A stretch of DNA of 64,000 bases from an uncultured Selenomonadales bacterium (GCA_946407015.1 CAMJML010000004.1:1-64000); one strand, 5' to 3'; counted from the first letter of the stretch, positions 1 to 9,403 are shown. The notes: generated by a model not told the origin, from the sequence alone. Made by a program: numbers and translations.

Positions 1-1
1 C

Positions 2-514
2 GTTCACCGCTTGGTGCGGATTTCGCCGTTTGATGCTAGTGCCCGCCGCCATACCTCTTTTGCGGCCGTTGATGTCATGCCTGAAGTGGATGATAAAGTA
101 GAAGTCACTATCAATCCGGCTGATCTGAAGGTCGATACCTTTAGGGCCGGCGGTGCCGGTGGCCAGCATATCAATAAAACCGACTCGGCGGTGCGGATGA
201 CTCATATTCCGACCGGTGTTGTCGTACAATGCCAGAGTGAACGTTCCCAGATTCAAAACCGGGAACAATGTATGAAATTGCTGCGGGCCAAACTGTTTGA
301 ACTGGAACGGCAGAAGCAGGCTGAAACCAAATCCGAAATTGCCGGGGATTATCAGGCTATCGAATGGGGCAGCCAGATTCGTTCCTATGTCTTTCATCCT
401 TATAATCTGGTCAAAGATCACCGGACCAGTGCGGAAACAGGCAATACGCAAGCGGTGATGGATGGCGAGATCGATTTGTTCATTGAGGCTTATTTAAAGA
501 GCGGTATGCAATAA
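2..514 (+). CDS. prfB: Peptide chain release factor 2, C-terminal part
   Basis: Class I release factor that recognises UAA and UGA stop codons on the ribosome and triggers peptide release. The open frame enters at the window edge, so only about 170 C-terminal residues are visible. They contain the start of domain 3 with the sequence [19 protein letters not shown], then the catalytic GGQ tripeptide at bases 158-166 in the context [15 protein letters not shown], followed by the typical HIPTG segment and a C-terminal helix ending in [10 protein letters not shown]. The match to RF2 rather than RF1 rests on the PFDAS..RRHTSF and WGSQIRSYV motifs. The N-terminal half, the stop-codon recognition motif and any programmed frameshift site lie outside the window. 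Next gene begins 31 bases downstream. Confidence 0.97.
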   Translation, partial: VHRLVRISPFDASARRHTSFAAVDVMPEVDDKVEVTINPADLKVDTFRAGGAGGQHINKTDSAVRMTHIPTGVVVQCQSERSQIQNREQCMKLLRAKLFELERQKQAETKSEIAGDYQAIEWGSQIRSYVFHPYNLVKDHRTSAETGNTQAVMDGEIDLFIEAYLKSGMQ

Positions 515-545
515 ACGTATCCTACTCAACTGGAGGCGATGACCG

Positions 546-1235
546 GTGACCAGAAAAATCATAATCGGTTTAGGGATTATTTGTGCGCTGCTATTGGCCA
601 GTCAGCTTTTGCTGCCACTTGCGATTGCCGATATTGTCGCCCAAGGAATGGTTAGTCTGACCGGTAGTGAAAATGTCAAGGTCGATGTCGCCAAACGTCC
701 GGCTCTGTTGATGCTGGGAGGCAAATTTGACCGGATTTCGCTGAATGTGCAAAACGCTAAAACCGATAAGCTGACTTTTAGCGAACTCAATGCTGAGCTA
801 AAGGATGTTCAACTGGACATGAATACGCTGATCAGCCGCCGTTTGGTGGCTTTTCAGTCGATTGGTGACATTGAACTCAAAGCTGCTTTTACGCAGGAGG
901 AATTGGCCCGGTACCTTAATCAGACCGTCAAAGGCATAAAAAATGCCACCGTATCCATTACTCCGGACAAAGTGCAGGCCAGCAGCCACTTTGCCATTGG
1001 CAGTTTTGCCAATGTGGCCATTACACTGGAGGGAAAAGTCGTCGGTGACGGGAAAAAGATCAAATTTGTCACGGAACGGTTTTTGCTCAACAATAACTTG
1101 GTTGGAAATATCGGCGGCGCTGTGTTAACCGAGATTCCCTTGTTTGATTTAAGCAAGCTTCCGTTTGATGTCCATGTCCGCAATATTGTCCTGGAGCAGG
1201 GAAGAGTCGTGATTTACACAGACAACCGTCCGTAA
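546..1235 (+). CDS. DUF2993 (LmeA-type) exported lipid-binding family protein
   Basis: A 229-residue protein with an N-terminal hydrophobic segment (residues 4-28) that looks like a signal anchor or uncleaved signal peptide, followed by a soluble, beta-rich extracytoplasmic domain. The pattern (VAKRPALLMLGGKFDRISLNVQ near residue 50, then a long amphipathic beta repeat and a closing HVRNIVLEQGRVVI segment) fits the DUF2993/LmeA family, whose mycobacterial member binds phospholipid and acts in mannan synthesis. The function here is unknown. The GTG start at 546 is chosen because GGAGG at 532-536 lies 9 bases before it; the nearer ATG at 539 is in another frame. A strong terminator follows directly, so prfB and this gene probably end one transcript. 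Confidence 0.7.
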   Translation: MTRKIIIGLGIICALLLASQLLLPLAIADIVAQGMVSLTGSENVKVDVAKRPALLMLGGKFDRISLNVQNAKTDKLTFSELNAELKDVQLDMNTLISRRLVAFQSIGDIELKAAFTQEELARYLNQTVKGIKNATVSITPDKVQASSHFAIGSFANVAITLEGKVVGDGKKIKFVTERFLLNNNLVGNIGGAVLTEIPLFDLSKLPFDVHVRNIVLEQGRVVIYTDNRP

Positions 1236-1245
1236 CAGCCTTCCT

Positions 1246-1281
1246 AACTGCCTCTATAGCTCGCTATAGAGGCAGTTTTTT
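1246..1281 (+). terminator. Rho-independent terminator after the DUF2993 gene
   Basis: A perfect 15-base inverted repeat (1246-1260 with 1263-1277) is followed by a run of T. The arms read AACTGCCTCTATAGC and its complement, with almost no loop, so the folded tip must open by a few pairs. Confidence 0.9.
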
Positions 1282-1298
1282 GGGGATACGGGGGAGCC

Positions 1299-1408
1299 GT
1301 TAACCGCAGAGTACGCAGAGGTCACAGAGTGGCTACGAAAACCTTGGCGCAATTCCATTGCGCCTAAAAACGTAATCCTCTGCGTACTCTGCGCCCTCTG
1401 CGGTTAAT
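1299..1408. repeat. Nested palindromic repeat, copy 1
   Basis: Outer arms CCGCAGAGTACGCAGAGG (1304-1321) and CCTCTGCGTACTCTGCG are complementary, and an inner hairpin GGCGCAAT-TCC-ATTGCGCC sits at the centre. This is one of at least eight copies in the window. The remaining bases up to 1556 show no gene; weak promoter-like pairs occur there (TTGTCA at 1445 with TTAATT, and TTGCCG at 1486 with TAAGAT), either of which could serve the next operon. Confidence 0.85.
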
Positions 1409-1556
1409 ATCGCCTTCCATAATTTTCTCTATTTAAGCAGGAACTTGTCATTCTGTGGCAGAATAAGTTAATTTTGCATAAAGCCTTGCCGCATGAGGTA
1501 AAACTAGATAAGATAATAGCGGTAGCTTTGATTTTTTTCATAAGGTGGGAGATTTT

Positions 1557-3608
1557 TTGACGCACTTTAAATATAACCGCATTCTGGTGGCCTTGATCGT
1601 AGTGGGCTTATTGGCAGCCCTGACAGTAGGCTGGCAGCGCCATCAGGTTGAAGAACATAACAAAACCGTTGAACTCATTATGGATTATGAAGATGTTGTC
1701 GAGTTGGCTCAGGTTGAGGGGGTACCGCTGAATAGCCTGCTGGCTCAAGTGAAAGCCGCCGGGATTACCTCTTTGGCCGTATATGAGACAACGCTGGAAA
1801 AACTCAATAAAAGCGGCAAGATTACCGCTGTATCGGGAGCGCAAATTCTCCACCAGGAGCGGTTAGGCACTCTGTCCGATCCGGCGTGGAAAAGTTTGGT
1901 ACAAGCCGGCAGCATTTTGCCTGAAGATGTCTATGTCACCGGTCAGGACGCGGCTGTGTTCGCCGAGGTGAAAAGCGACCTGGAGCGCCGCCTGAATGCA
2001 GACCGTGTTCAGGTTTTGAATGCCGGTGGCCGGCAGGTGCTGGCGGTGAAAGCCAACTTTGAAAAAGTAGAAAAATGGAATCTGGGATTGCCTACCGATG
2101 AGATGCAGGCGGTGGCGAACAACGGCTTTTTCGTTGTAGCGCGGCCTACCAACTATACGCAGGTGCAGCTGGATGATGTACAAGCTGTTTTTGCCCGTTT
2201 GGCTCCCATTGAGCCGGTCTCGGCGATTATGTTTGTCGGTGAAGAAGTACTGGGTTTTCCTGACCAGCTGGCCGCAACAGCCGATGTTTTCAAGCAGCGC
2301 AAATTGACGCTGGCTATGATCGAACATCCCTTGCAGCTTCAATTTGTGAAACAGGAAGGTTTGATGCAGTTGGCGGCGGCCAACCAGTATCAGGCAGCCC
2401 GCGTTTATGTTATTCCGAAGGATGAGCAGCCCAAGCTGAAAATCGATGAGGCGATCCAACGCTGGGTCGTTACCGATCAAGAGCGGAATATCCGTATGAA
2501 TTTGATGCGCAAATATGATAAACCAGAACCCGGCAAATCGTTGATTGAGACCAATCTGGAATATATCTCCGGGGTGAGCAAAGCCTTGCAGGCCGAAGGC
2601 TTTTCCTTGGGCCGGGCCAGTACGTTTCCGCCTTATTTCCCGAGTCCCTGGTTGATGGCTCTGATTACAATCGGCGCCACAGCCGCCGGGGTGCTTTATT
2701 TAAGCTTGCTGAGAACTTTCAGTGTCAAACTTCAACTGGCCTTGACGGCTGTTCTTGCCGCGGTACTGGTTGTACCGCTGTTAAAGGGCAGCGGGATGCA
2801 AGTCCGTCAGGCAGTGGCCTTGGTCAGCGCTATTATTTTCCCGGTGCTGGCGATGACTTGGCAGCTTGACCGGTGGAAGCGGGTTCGGGCTAATAACCGT
2901 TCCCTGCCGGCTATTATTGGAGCCGCGATTCCTAGTATTGTGGTCAGTACGGCTATTTCCTTTATTGGCGGCTTTTATGTTGCTTCCATCCTGGGAGATG
3001 TACGCTTTTTATTGGAAATGGAAATTTACCGCGGCGTGAAGCTGACGTTTGTGGCACCGCTATTACTTATTACCCTGAGTTTCCTGGTTCGCTATGAGTT
3101 GTTTAAAAATGAGCAAGGTCAGCCGCTGAATATCTGGCAGCAGGCGGCTAAGATATTGGATTATCCGGTACAGGTCAAAAGCCTGGTCGTTGTCGCCTTA
3201 GCTGCTTTTGCGGCGTGGGTGTTTGTCGGCCGTTCCGGCCATACGGCCGGGGTCCCGGTACCGGCCATTGAGCTTAAAATGCGGGCTTTTCTTGAACAGG
3301 TGATGTATGCCCGGCCGCGCGGCAAGGAGTTTATGATTGGTCATCCGGCTTTCTTTTTAGCCGTAATGGCGGTATATCGCCAGTGGCCGGCGGCGCTGCT
3401 GTATGTCCTGGTGATTACGGCAACGATTGCCCAGGGCTCGCTGGTTGAAACCTTTGCCCATTTACGGACCCCGATTTTGATGTCCTTCGTACGCGGTTTG
3501 GACGGAGTGGTTTTAGGGGCGATTGTTGGAATAATTGCGGTGCTTGGTGCACATATTCTATATTACATAGCCTTCGCTTTAGGAAGGGGAACGGCTAAGC
3601 ATGAGTGA
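1557..3608 (+). CDS. DUF5693-type polytopic membrane protein
   Basis: A 683-residue integral membrane protein. One transmembrane helix near the N-terminus (residues 9-25) is followed by a soluble domain of about 330 residues that is probably outside the cytoplasm, then roughly ten hydrophobic helices from residue 360 to the end. This architecture and its position directly before csaB match the DUF5693 family of Firmicutes. No enzymatic motif is visible. The TTG at 1557 is taken as the start because AAGGTGGGAG (1542-1551) then forms the ribosome site; a GTG at 1545 would fall inside that site. The stop codon overlaps the csaB start by 8 bases, implying translational coupling and a shared job in cell-envelope glycan assembly or export (inference). 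Confidence 0.7.
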   Translation: MTHFKYNRILVALIVVGLLAALTVGWQRHQVEEHNKTVELIMDYEDVVELAQVEGVPLNSLLAQVKAAGITSLAVYETTLEKLNKSGKITAVSGAQILHQERLGTLSDPAWKSLVQAGSILPEDVYVTGQDAAVFAEVKSDLERRLNADRVQVLNAGGRQVLAVKANFEKVEKWNLGLPTDEMQAVANNGFFVVARPTNYTQVQLDDVQAVFARLAPIEPVSAIMFVGEEVLGFPDQLAATADVFKQRKLTLAMIEHPLQLQFVKQEGLMQLAAANQYQAARVYVIPKDEQPKLKIDEAIQRWVVTDQERNIRMNLMRKYDKPEPGKSLIETNLEYISGVSKALQAEGFSLGRASTFPPYFPSPWLMALITIGATAAGVLYLSLLRTFSVKLQLALTAVLAAVLVVPLLKGSGMQVRQAVALVSAIIFPVLAMTWQLDRWKRVRANNRSLPAIIGAAIPSIVVSTAISFIGGFYVASILGDVRFLLEMEIYRGVKLTFVAPLLLITLSFLVRYELFKNEQGQPLNIWQQAAKILDYPVQVKSLVVVALAAFAAWVFVGRSGHTAGVPVPAIELKMRAFLEQVMYARPRGKEFMIGHPAFFLAVMAVYRQWPAALLYVLVITATIAQGSLVETFAHLRTPILMSFVRGLDGVVLGAIVGIIAVLGAHILYYIAFALGRGTAKHE

Positions 3609-4707
3609 AATAGTAATTTCCGGTTATTATGGTTTTGCCAATGCCGGCGATGAAGCCATGCTGGCCGCAATGATTGAAGTATTAACCGATCTGGACTCCA
3701 GCGTCCGGATCACCGTGATTTCCGGCAACCCGGCGGAAACCAGGCAAAAGCATGGCGTGGAAGCTGTTTATCGTTTGAATTATCCTGAAATCACCCGGGT
3801 TTTGGCCAAGAGCGATTTATTGATCAGCGGTGGCGGCAGCCTCTTGCAGGATGTAACCAGCAACCGCAGTTTATATTATTATTTAAGCATTATGATGCTG
3901 GCCAAACAATTAGGGAAGCCGGTCATGCTTTATGCGCAGGGGATAGGACCGGTTTGCGGGTCTTTGGCGCGGGGCGCGATGCGTTATATCGGCAATATGG
4001 TGGATTTGATTACCGTTCGGGACGAAGGTTCTCAGGATGAATTGAAGCGACTGCGCGTGACCAAACCGGAGATTCATGTTACAGCCGATCCGGTGCTGGC
4101 CATTCACCCTGTGGATAAGCAGATTGGACGCACGATTTTGCGCAAGTACGGACTGGAAGGGACCGGACCGCTGGTCGGGATCGCCGTGCGGGAATGGAAG
4201 GACTGGAGCCATTATAAACAGGTGCTGGCACAGTGTGCCGATCACATTGTCCATGAATTCGGCGCAAAAGTGGTCTATTTGCCGATGCAGTTTCCGGAAG
4301 ATGTGACGGTGGCGAAGAAAATAGCCCGCCGGTCCAAACAGCCGGCGTTCTTACTCAATGAAGAATTTACGACCAGTGAATTGCTGTCGCTGGTGGGGAA
4401 TTTAGATTTGCTAATCAGCATTCGGCTGCATGCGCTCATTTTTGCCGGAGTTATGCATGTTCCCATGATTGGAATTTCATATGATCCGAAAATTGACCGT
4501 TTTTTAGAATCGGTGGGAGAGCGGCAGGTTGGCAACCTTAAAAATGTTACGGTTGACGGCCTGTTGACCAGAGTACGGCAATTATGGCCGGAACTGCAGA
4601 GCAGGCAGCGCCCGCAGGATGAGCGGATCAACGCCCTGCGGCAAAAAGCCTTCCGCAATGCTGAACTGGCGATTGAGCTCATTGCGGCCAGTAAGAAGCG
4701 GAGGTGA
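3601..4707 (+). CDS. csaB: Polysaccharide pyruvyl transferase CsaB
   Basis: A 368-residue enzyme of the pyruvyl transferase family. CsaB adds ketal-pyruvate to a secondary cell-wall polysaccharide, creating the ligand for SLH-domain surface proteins in Bacillus and related bacteria. Visible signatures are the N-terminal GYYGFANAGDEAML, the DLLISGGGSLLQD segment near residue 77, and the C-terminal SIRLHALIFAGVMHVP with IGISYDPKIDRF, all typical of CsaB. Length is normal. It overlaps the upstream membrane-protein gene and its stop overlaps the ribosome site of the next gene, so all four genes 1557-6437 appear to be one operon. In a diderm Firmicute the modified glycan could help tether SLH outer-membrane proteins to the wall; that role is inferred. 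Confidence 0.93.
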   Translation: MSEIVISGYYGFANAGDEAMLAAMIEVLTDLDSSVRITVISGNPAETRQKHGVEAVYRLNYPEITRVLAKSDLLISGGGSLLQDVTSNRSLYYYLSIMMLAKQLGKPVMLYAQGIGPVCGSLARGAMRYIGNMVDLITVRDEGSQDELKRLRVTKPEIHVTADPVLAIHPVDKQIGRTILRKYGLEGTGPLVGIAVREWKDWSHYKQVLAQCADHIVHEFGAKVVYLPMQFPEDVTVAKKIARRSKQPAFLLNEEFTTSELLSLVGNLDLLISIRLHALIFAGVMHVPMIGISYDPKIDRFLESVGERQVGNLKNVTVDGLLTRVRQLWPELQSRQRPQDERINALRQKAFRNAELAIELIAASKKRR

Positions 4708-4711
4708 CGGG

Positions 4712-5575
4712 ATGAAAAAATTGCTGCGTCAATACCTGGGAATGACCATTGGGATTGTCTTAACCGCAGCGGCATTGAATATGTTTTTAATCCCGAATAA
4801 GGTGGCTGCCGGCGGAGTCAGCGGTTTGGCAACCGTCCTGTATTATCTGTCAGGCTGGCCGGTCGGGATGATTATGCTGGCGTTTAATATCCCGCTGTTT
4901 TTACTCGGAATTAAAATTCTGGGACCGCGTTATGGCATGAATACCCTGTATGGGGCGGCGGCCCTGTCGGTCAGCATTGACCTTCTGGCACCGTATACTC
5001 CGGTGTTGACCCATGATTTGCTGCTCAGCTCCTTGTATGGCGGTGTTTTGAGCGGTATCGGCATGGGGCTGGTTTTCCGGTTTAAAGGCAATACGGCCGG
5101 TACGGCCATGGCTGCGGCTATTTTGAATAAATTATACGGGATCAGTGTTGGGCAGGCGCTGTTAGCCGCCGACTTTCTGGTTGTGGCTTTTGCCGGAGTG
5201 GTGTTTAAAAGTCCCGAGCTGGCACTTTATGCCACCATTTCGATTTTTGTAACGGCACAGATTATTGATTTGGTCCAGGAAGGGCCGAGTACATCAAAAG
5301 CTTTTCTGATTATGACCGATAAGCCCCAGGAAGTGGCGGACGGTATTTTATACGAGATTGACCGCGGGGTGACCTTTCTGCAAGGCAAGGGCGGTTATAC
5401 CGGACAGGAACGGGAACTGCTCTTATGTGTGGTTAGTACCAGTGAAGTGACTCAGCTTAAAGAATTGATTTATCAAAAAGATCAACGGGCTTTTGTCATT
5501 GTGGCCGATGCTCATGAGGTGTTGGGGGAAGGATTTACACCGGTAAAACCGGTTGGCAGCGTGAAAGGTAAGTGA
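4712..5575 (+). CDS. YitT family membrane protein (first tandem copy)
   Basis: A 287-residue protein with five to six hydrophobic helices in the first 200 residues (YitT/DUF161 membrane domain) and a soluble C-terminal domain of about 80 residues (DUF2179) beginning near ITDRGVTFLQGKGGYTG-like sequence. Members are predicted transporters or membrane sensors of unknown substrate. The characteristic MFLIPNKVAAGGVSGLATVLYY motif is near residue 22. The ATG at 4712 follows GGAGGTGA (4700-4706), which also contains the csaB stop. A longer in-frame extension into csaB is rejected. It is followed 22 bases later by a close paralogue. Confidence 0.88.
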   Translation: MKKLLRQYLGMTIGIVLTAAALNMFLIPNKVAAGGVSGLATVLYYLSGWPVGMIMLAFNIPLFLLGIKILGPRYGMNTLYGAAALSVSIDLLAPYTPVLTHDLLLSSLYGGVLSGIGMGLVFRFKGNTAGTAMAAAILNKLYGISVGQALLAADFLVVAFAGVVFKSPELALYATISIFVTAQIIDLVQEGPSTSKAFLIMTDKPQEVADGILYEIDRGVTFLQGKGGYTGQERELLLCVVSTSEVTQLKELIYQKDQRAFVIVADAHEVLGEGFTPVKPVGSVKGK

Positions 5576-5597
5576 CTGAACGCGGAGGTGAGCCTGC

Positions 5598-6437
5598 ATG
5601 CCAAATTGGCTGCGGCAGTATTTAGGAATCGCTTTAGGATCGCTGGTTACGGCTGTCGGTCTCAATATGTTCCTAATCCCCAACAAGGTGGCCGCAGGCG
5701 GGGTCAGCGGACTGGCTACCGTGCTGCATTATGTGCTGGGATTTCCCGTTGGTGTCACGATGCTGGCACTGAACATTCCTTTATTTCTGCTCAGTGTGAA
5801 GGTGCTGGGAACCCGTTTTGGCATTAACACGCTGTATGGGGCAGCCATTCTGTCTGTGGCCATTGACGGGACTGCGCCCTTTACTCCTGTGCTCACCCAG
5901 GATTTGCTGCTTAATTCCTTGTATGGCGGAGTGTTGTCCGGCATTGGCATGGGGCTGGTTTTCCGGTTTCGCGGCACAACAGCCGGGACGGATCTGGCTG
6001 CGGCCATTATTAATAAAATGACCGGGATCAGTGTCGGGCAGGCTTTGCTGATGGTGGACTTTTTTGTCATTCTTTCCGCCGGCATTGCGTTTAAGAGTGC
6101 GGAATTATCTTTATATGCACTCATTTCTCTGTTTGTGACCACACAATTGATTGATCTTATTCAAGAAGGGCCCAGTTCGTCCAAAGCTTTTATGATTGTG
6201 ACGGCCGTTCCTGACCAGGTAGCCCAGGCTATTCTGGCCGAGCTTGAGCGTGGTGTTACTTTTTTACAAGGCCGTGGTGCTTATACCGGGCAAATGCGGG
6301 AAACGCTGCTGTGTGTCGTAAGCACCAGTGAGGTCACCATGCTGAAAGAACTGATCTACAATCTTGATAAACGTGCTTTTGTCATTGTTGCGGATGTGCA
6401 TGAAGTGCTGGGAGAAGGCTTTTCCCGGACCAAGTAA
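5598..6437 (+). CDS. YitT family membrane protein (second tandem copy)
   Basis: A 279-residue paralogue of the preceding gene, alignable end to end without large gaps: same FLIPNKVAAGGVSGLATVL motif, same GIGMGLVFRF and QEGPS.SKAF segments, and the same C-terminal DUF2179 domain with GVTFLQGRGAYTGQ and LLCVVSTSEVT. The two copies differ mostly in hydrophobic substitutions, so this is an old tandem duplication with both copies kept intact. Start ATG 5598 follows GGAGGTGAG. Substrate and function are not known for the family. No terminator is evident in the 155 bases before the transketolase genes. Confidence 0.88.
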   Translation: MPNWLRQYLGIALGSLVTAVGLNMFLIPNKVAAGGVSGLATVLHYVLGFPVGVTMLALNIPLFLLSVKVLGTRFGINTLYGAAILSVAIDGTAPFTPVLTQDLLLNSLYGGVLSGIGMGLVFRFRGTTAGTDLAAAIINKMTGISVGQALLMVDFFVILSAGIAFKSAELSLYALISLFVTTQLIDLIQEGPSSSKAFMIVTAVPDQVAQAILAELERGVTFLQGRGAYTGQMRETLLCVVSTSEVTMLKELIYNLDKRAFVIVADVHEVLGEGFSRTK

Positions 6438-6592
6438 GCTGATTGTGCAACTTCAGAGTCAGGACAGGCGCCAGAAAATAATGAGCGAACGGTGGCAATA
6501 CGAAGCCGTTGCGATTAAGCTTTGGTGCGCTCCACGGATTTTGAGGTTAACTATAAATTATTTTCTCATCATGTAAGGAGGTTGAAATAACC

Positions 6593-7426
6593 ATGGCTGA
6601 AAAACTAACAGCTGAACAAGTATCCCAACTGGAGGACCGGGCCAGAGCCGTCCGGCGCAGTATTGTTTCAATGGTTACAGAAGCAAATTCAGGCCATCCG
6701 GGCGGTTCGTTATCGGCTGCCGATATTTTAGTAACCCTTTATTTCGCTGAAATGAAAGTGGATCCCAAGAATCCGAATGATCCGGATCGGGACCGTTTTG
6801 TCCTGTGTAAAGGACATGCGGCTCCGGTATTGTATGCCACGCTGGCTGAAAAAGGCTATCTGCCGCATGAAGAACTGCTCACCCTGCGTAAAATTGACAG
6901 CCGTCTGCAAGGTCATCCCAGCATGAAGGATTTGCCGGGGATTGATATGTCAACCGGTTCTTTGGGACAAGGGTTGAGTGCTGCGAACGGTATGGCCTTA
7001 GCCAGCCGGCTTGATGCCCGCAGCAATCGGATTTTTGCCCTGCTGGGTGACGGAGAGCTGGAAGAAGGCATGGTTTGGGAGGCCGCTATGTTTGCCGGCC
7101 ATTACAAGCTGGATAACGTTACGGCTTTTGTCGATTTTAATGGCTTGCAAATTGATGGTCCTGTTTCTGAAGTTATGTCTCCATTGCCTATTCCGGAAAA
7201 ATGGCGGGCCTTTGGCTGGAACGTCATCGAAATTGACGGACATGATATTCAGGCCATCTATGGAGCGATTCAAACAGCGAAAACCGTGAAAGGCCAGCCT
7301 ACGGTTATCGTCGCCCACACCGTAAAAGGTAAGGGAGTTTGTCAGATGGAAAACGTGGCAGACTGGCATGGCAAAGCGCCAACCAAAGAAGAATGCCAAT
7401 TATTTCTTGGCGAGCTTGATGATTAG
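6593..7426 (+). CDS. Transketolase, N-terminal subunit
   Basis: First half of a split transketolase (277 residues). Together with the next gene it transfers two-carbon units between sugar phosphates in the pentose phosphate pathway, with thiamine diphosphate bound at the interface. Visible are SGHPGGSLSAADILV near residue 30, KGHAAPVLYATLAEKG, STGSLGQGLS, the cofactor-binding GDGELEEGMVWEA and VDFNGLQ. Only the pyrophosphate domain is present, as usual for split enzymes of Firmicutes and archaea. The start ATG lies in ACCATGG after a strong AAGGAGG. The second subunit gene follows after 15 bases. Confidence 0.95.
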   Translation: MAEKLTAEQVSQLEDRARAVRRSIVSMVTEANSGHPGGSLSAADILVTLYFAEMKVDPKNPNDPDRDRFVLCKGHAAPVLYATLAEKGYLPHEELLTLRKIDSRLQGHPSMKDLPGIDMSTGSLGQGLSAANGMALASRLDARSNRIFALLGDGELEEGMVWEAAMFAGHYKLDNVTAFVDFNGLQIDGPVSEVMSPLPIPEKWRAFGWNVIEIDGHDIQAIYGAIQTAKTVKGQPTVIVAHTVKGKGVCQMENVADWHGKAPTKEECQLFLGELDD

Positions 7427-7441
7427 GAGAGGTGAAGGATA

Positions 7442-8374
7442 ATGGGAAAAGCAACACGTGAAGCCTACGGTGACGCACTGCGGGATATCGGGGCCGAAAT
7501 GAAAGATATTGTCGTTTTGGATGCGGATTTATCGAAATCAACGAAAACCAACGTATTTGCTAAGGCTCATCCTGACCGTTTTTTTAATGTCGGGATCGCT
7601 GAGCAAAACTTAATGGGGACTGCCGCCGGTCTTGCAGCGGCCGGTAAGATTCCTTTCGTTTCCACCTTTGCGATGTTTGCCGCCGGCCGCGCTTATGAGC
7701 AGGTGCGCAATTCCATCTGCTATCCAAAATTGAATGTGAAGATTGCGGCTACTCATGCCGGCTTAACAGTGGGTGAAGACGGTGCCTCTCATCAGGCGAT
7801 TGAAGACATCTCCTTGATGCGCACCATTCCGAATATGACGGTAATCGTACCGGCCGATGCGACTGAAGCCCGCAAAGCCGTCGCTTTTGCCGCTCAGTAT
7901 AAAGGACCTGTTTACCTGCGTCTTGGCCGTTCGTCCGTACCCGATATTTTCGGCGACAGCTATGAATTTGAGCATGGTAAAGCGGTTGAACTGACCGATG
8001 GTAAGGATTTGACCATTATTGCTACCGGCATTATGGTGGCTCCGGCCCGAAAAGCGGCTGAAGAGTTGATCGAAATGGGCATTAGTGCCCGGGTGTTGAA
8101 CATTCATACGATTAAACCGATCGATAAGGATGCGATTATTAAAGCGGCTAAGGATACAGGGGCGATTGTCACTTGTGAAGAGCACAGCATTATTGGCGGC
8201 CTTGGCAGCGCTGTGGCTGAAGTGATTGTAGAAAGCATTCCCGTACCACTCGAGCGGGTAGGCGTACTGGATACTTTCGGTGAGTCAGGCAAACCGGATG
8301 CCTTATTAACGAAATACCACCTGACAACTGCTGATATCGTTCAGGCTGCCAAACGCGTGGTTGGCCGGAAATAA
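7442..8374 (+). CDS. Transketolase, C-terminal subunit
   Basis: Second half of the split transketolase (310 residues), carrying the pyrimidine-binding and C-terminal domains. Evidence: VVLDADLSKSTKT near residue 24, the FNVGIAEQNLMGTAAGLA motif with the conserved glutamate that activates thiamine diphosphate, THAGLTVGEDGASHQ, and the C-terminal TIKPIDKDAI and CEEHSIIGGLG segments. It is co-transcribed with the N-terminal subunit and ends at a terminator hairpin. A 1-deoxyxylulose synthase is excluded by size and by the split arrangement. Confidence 0.95.
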   Translation: MGKATREAYGDALRDIGAEMKDIVVLDADLSKSTKTNVFAKAHPDRFFNVGIAEQNLMGTAAGLAAAGKIPFVSTFAMFAAGRAYEQVRNSICYPKLNVKIAATHAGLTVGEDGASHQAIEDISLMRTIPNMTVIVPADATEARKAVAFAAQYKGPVYLRLGRSSVPDIFGDSYEFEHGKAVELTDGKDLTIIATGIMVAPARKAAEELIEMGISARVLNIHTIKPIDKDAIIKAAKDTGAIVTCEEHSIIGGLGSAVAEVIVESIPVPLERVGVLDTFGESGKPDALLTKYHLTTADIVQAAKRVVGRK

Positions 8375-8398
8375 GCGGATAACCCGTTCGGCATGAAA

Positions 8399-8438
8399 GC
8401 GACTCCTACATGCATACACATGTAGAGAGTCGTTTTTT
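8399..8438 (+). terminator. Terminator after the transketolase pair
   Basis: GCGACTCCTACATG pairs with CATGTAGAGAGTCG (one bulged base) and is followed by TTTTTT. Confidence 0.88.
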
Positions 8439-8608
8439 GTTGGCAGTCAGCGCGAATGATTCATTACAGTAAGCATAAAGCGATACGGCTGGTGGCCGGC
8501 CCGTACCTTGGCGGTCTTAAAACAGGCGGGAAATAGGCTGTCGTATTCGCTGGATAAGGTCTGACCAGGTACCAGGGTTAAAAGTAACTCGATATAGGAG
8601 GGGTTGGC

Positions 8609-9352
8609 GTGGGGCCGTGGCAGGTAATCAGCTTCGGTAAGCGAGCGGTGCGGCGCAGCGTACTTTTTATCATGGGTCTTGCCGCTATGATCAAACTGGG
8701 GCCAACTGCGGCGATGGCGGCATCGATGCTGGTGTCGCTGGCCATTTATGCTGCGGCATTTGGCCTTCAATATGCCATTGGCTTTGTGCTATTGCTGTTC
8801 TTTCATGAAGCCGGGCACTTAGTGGCTTCCCGGATTGTGGGTTTGGCAACCTCGGCGCCGATATTTTTGCCCTTTATTGGTGCGGTAATCAGCTTGAAAC
8901 AGCTGCCGCGCAATGCCAAAATGGAAGCGAATGTGGCGATTGGCGGTCCGGCGATGGGGACGCTGACCGCGTTGGTTTGCCTGGTATTTTATTTTTGGAA
9001 TGACAGTTTGCTTATGCTGGTGCTGGCCTACACGGCCTGCTTGCTCAATTTGTTTAATCTAATCCCTTGTGATCCGCTGGACGGCGGGCGAATTGCCGCA
9101 GCCATTTCCCCGCACATGTGGTGGCTGGGAGTGCTGGTCATTGGTGCTTTGTTCTTTTATACCTACAACTTAATTATTTTGCTGATCTTTGTGTTCTCGC
9201 TGTTTCGTCTGTGGCGGGGGGAACGCTGGGACGATAATCAGCCTTATTACCGCCTGACCTTGCGGCAGCGGTTGACCGTGCTATGGTGGTACTTAGGATT
9301 GCTTACTGTGCTGGGCGTTGCGACTCTCTATATTGCAGAGCTGCTGCGTTAA
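8609..9352 (+). CDS. Site-2-protease-type M50 zinc membrane peptidase
   Basis: A 247-residue integral membrane protein with about five hydrophobic helices. The zinc motif HEAGH is at residues 66-70 inside a helix, and the second metal-ligand motif DPLDGGR is at residues 155-161 in the context FNLIPCDPLDGGRIAA. Both are diagnostic of intramembrane M50 proteases. There is no PDZ or CBS domain, so it belongs to the short, less characterised branch rather than RseP or SpoIVFB proper. GTG 8609 follows AGGAGGGG. It stands alone between a terminator and a long non-coding stretch, so its substrate cannot be inferred. Confidence 0.85.
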   Translation: MGPWQVISFGKRAVRRSVLFIMGLAAMIKLGPTAAMAASMLVSLAIYAAAFGLQYAIGFVLLLFFHEAGHLVASRIVGLATSAPIFLPFIGAVISLKQLPRNAKMEANVAIGGPAMGTLTALVCLVFYFWNDSLLMLVLAYTACLLNLFNLIPCDPLDGGRIAAAISPHMWWLGVLVIGALFFYTYNLIILLIFVFSLFRLWRGERWDDNQPYYRLTLRQRLTVLWWYLGLLTVLGVATLYIAELLR

Positions 9353-9403
9353 GCAACAGTATTTTTTTGCCTTTTTTGCTTTATGCCTTTAAGCTTGCCT
9401 TTA

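Noticed and set aside
8447-8770. 107-codon minus-strand open frame before and into the M50 protease gene
   Set aside because: The part outside the protease gene reads somewhat like protein, but no start with a ribosome site and no family is visible; the other part is antisense to a clear gene.
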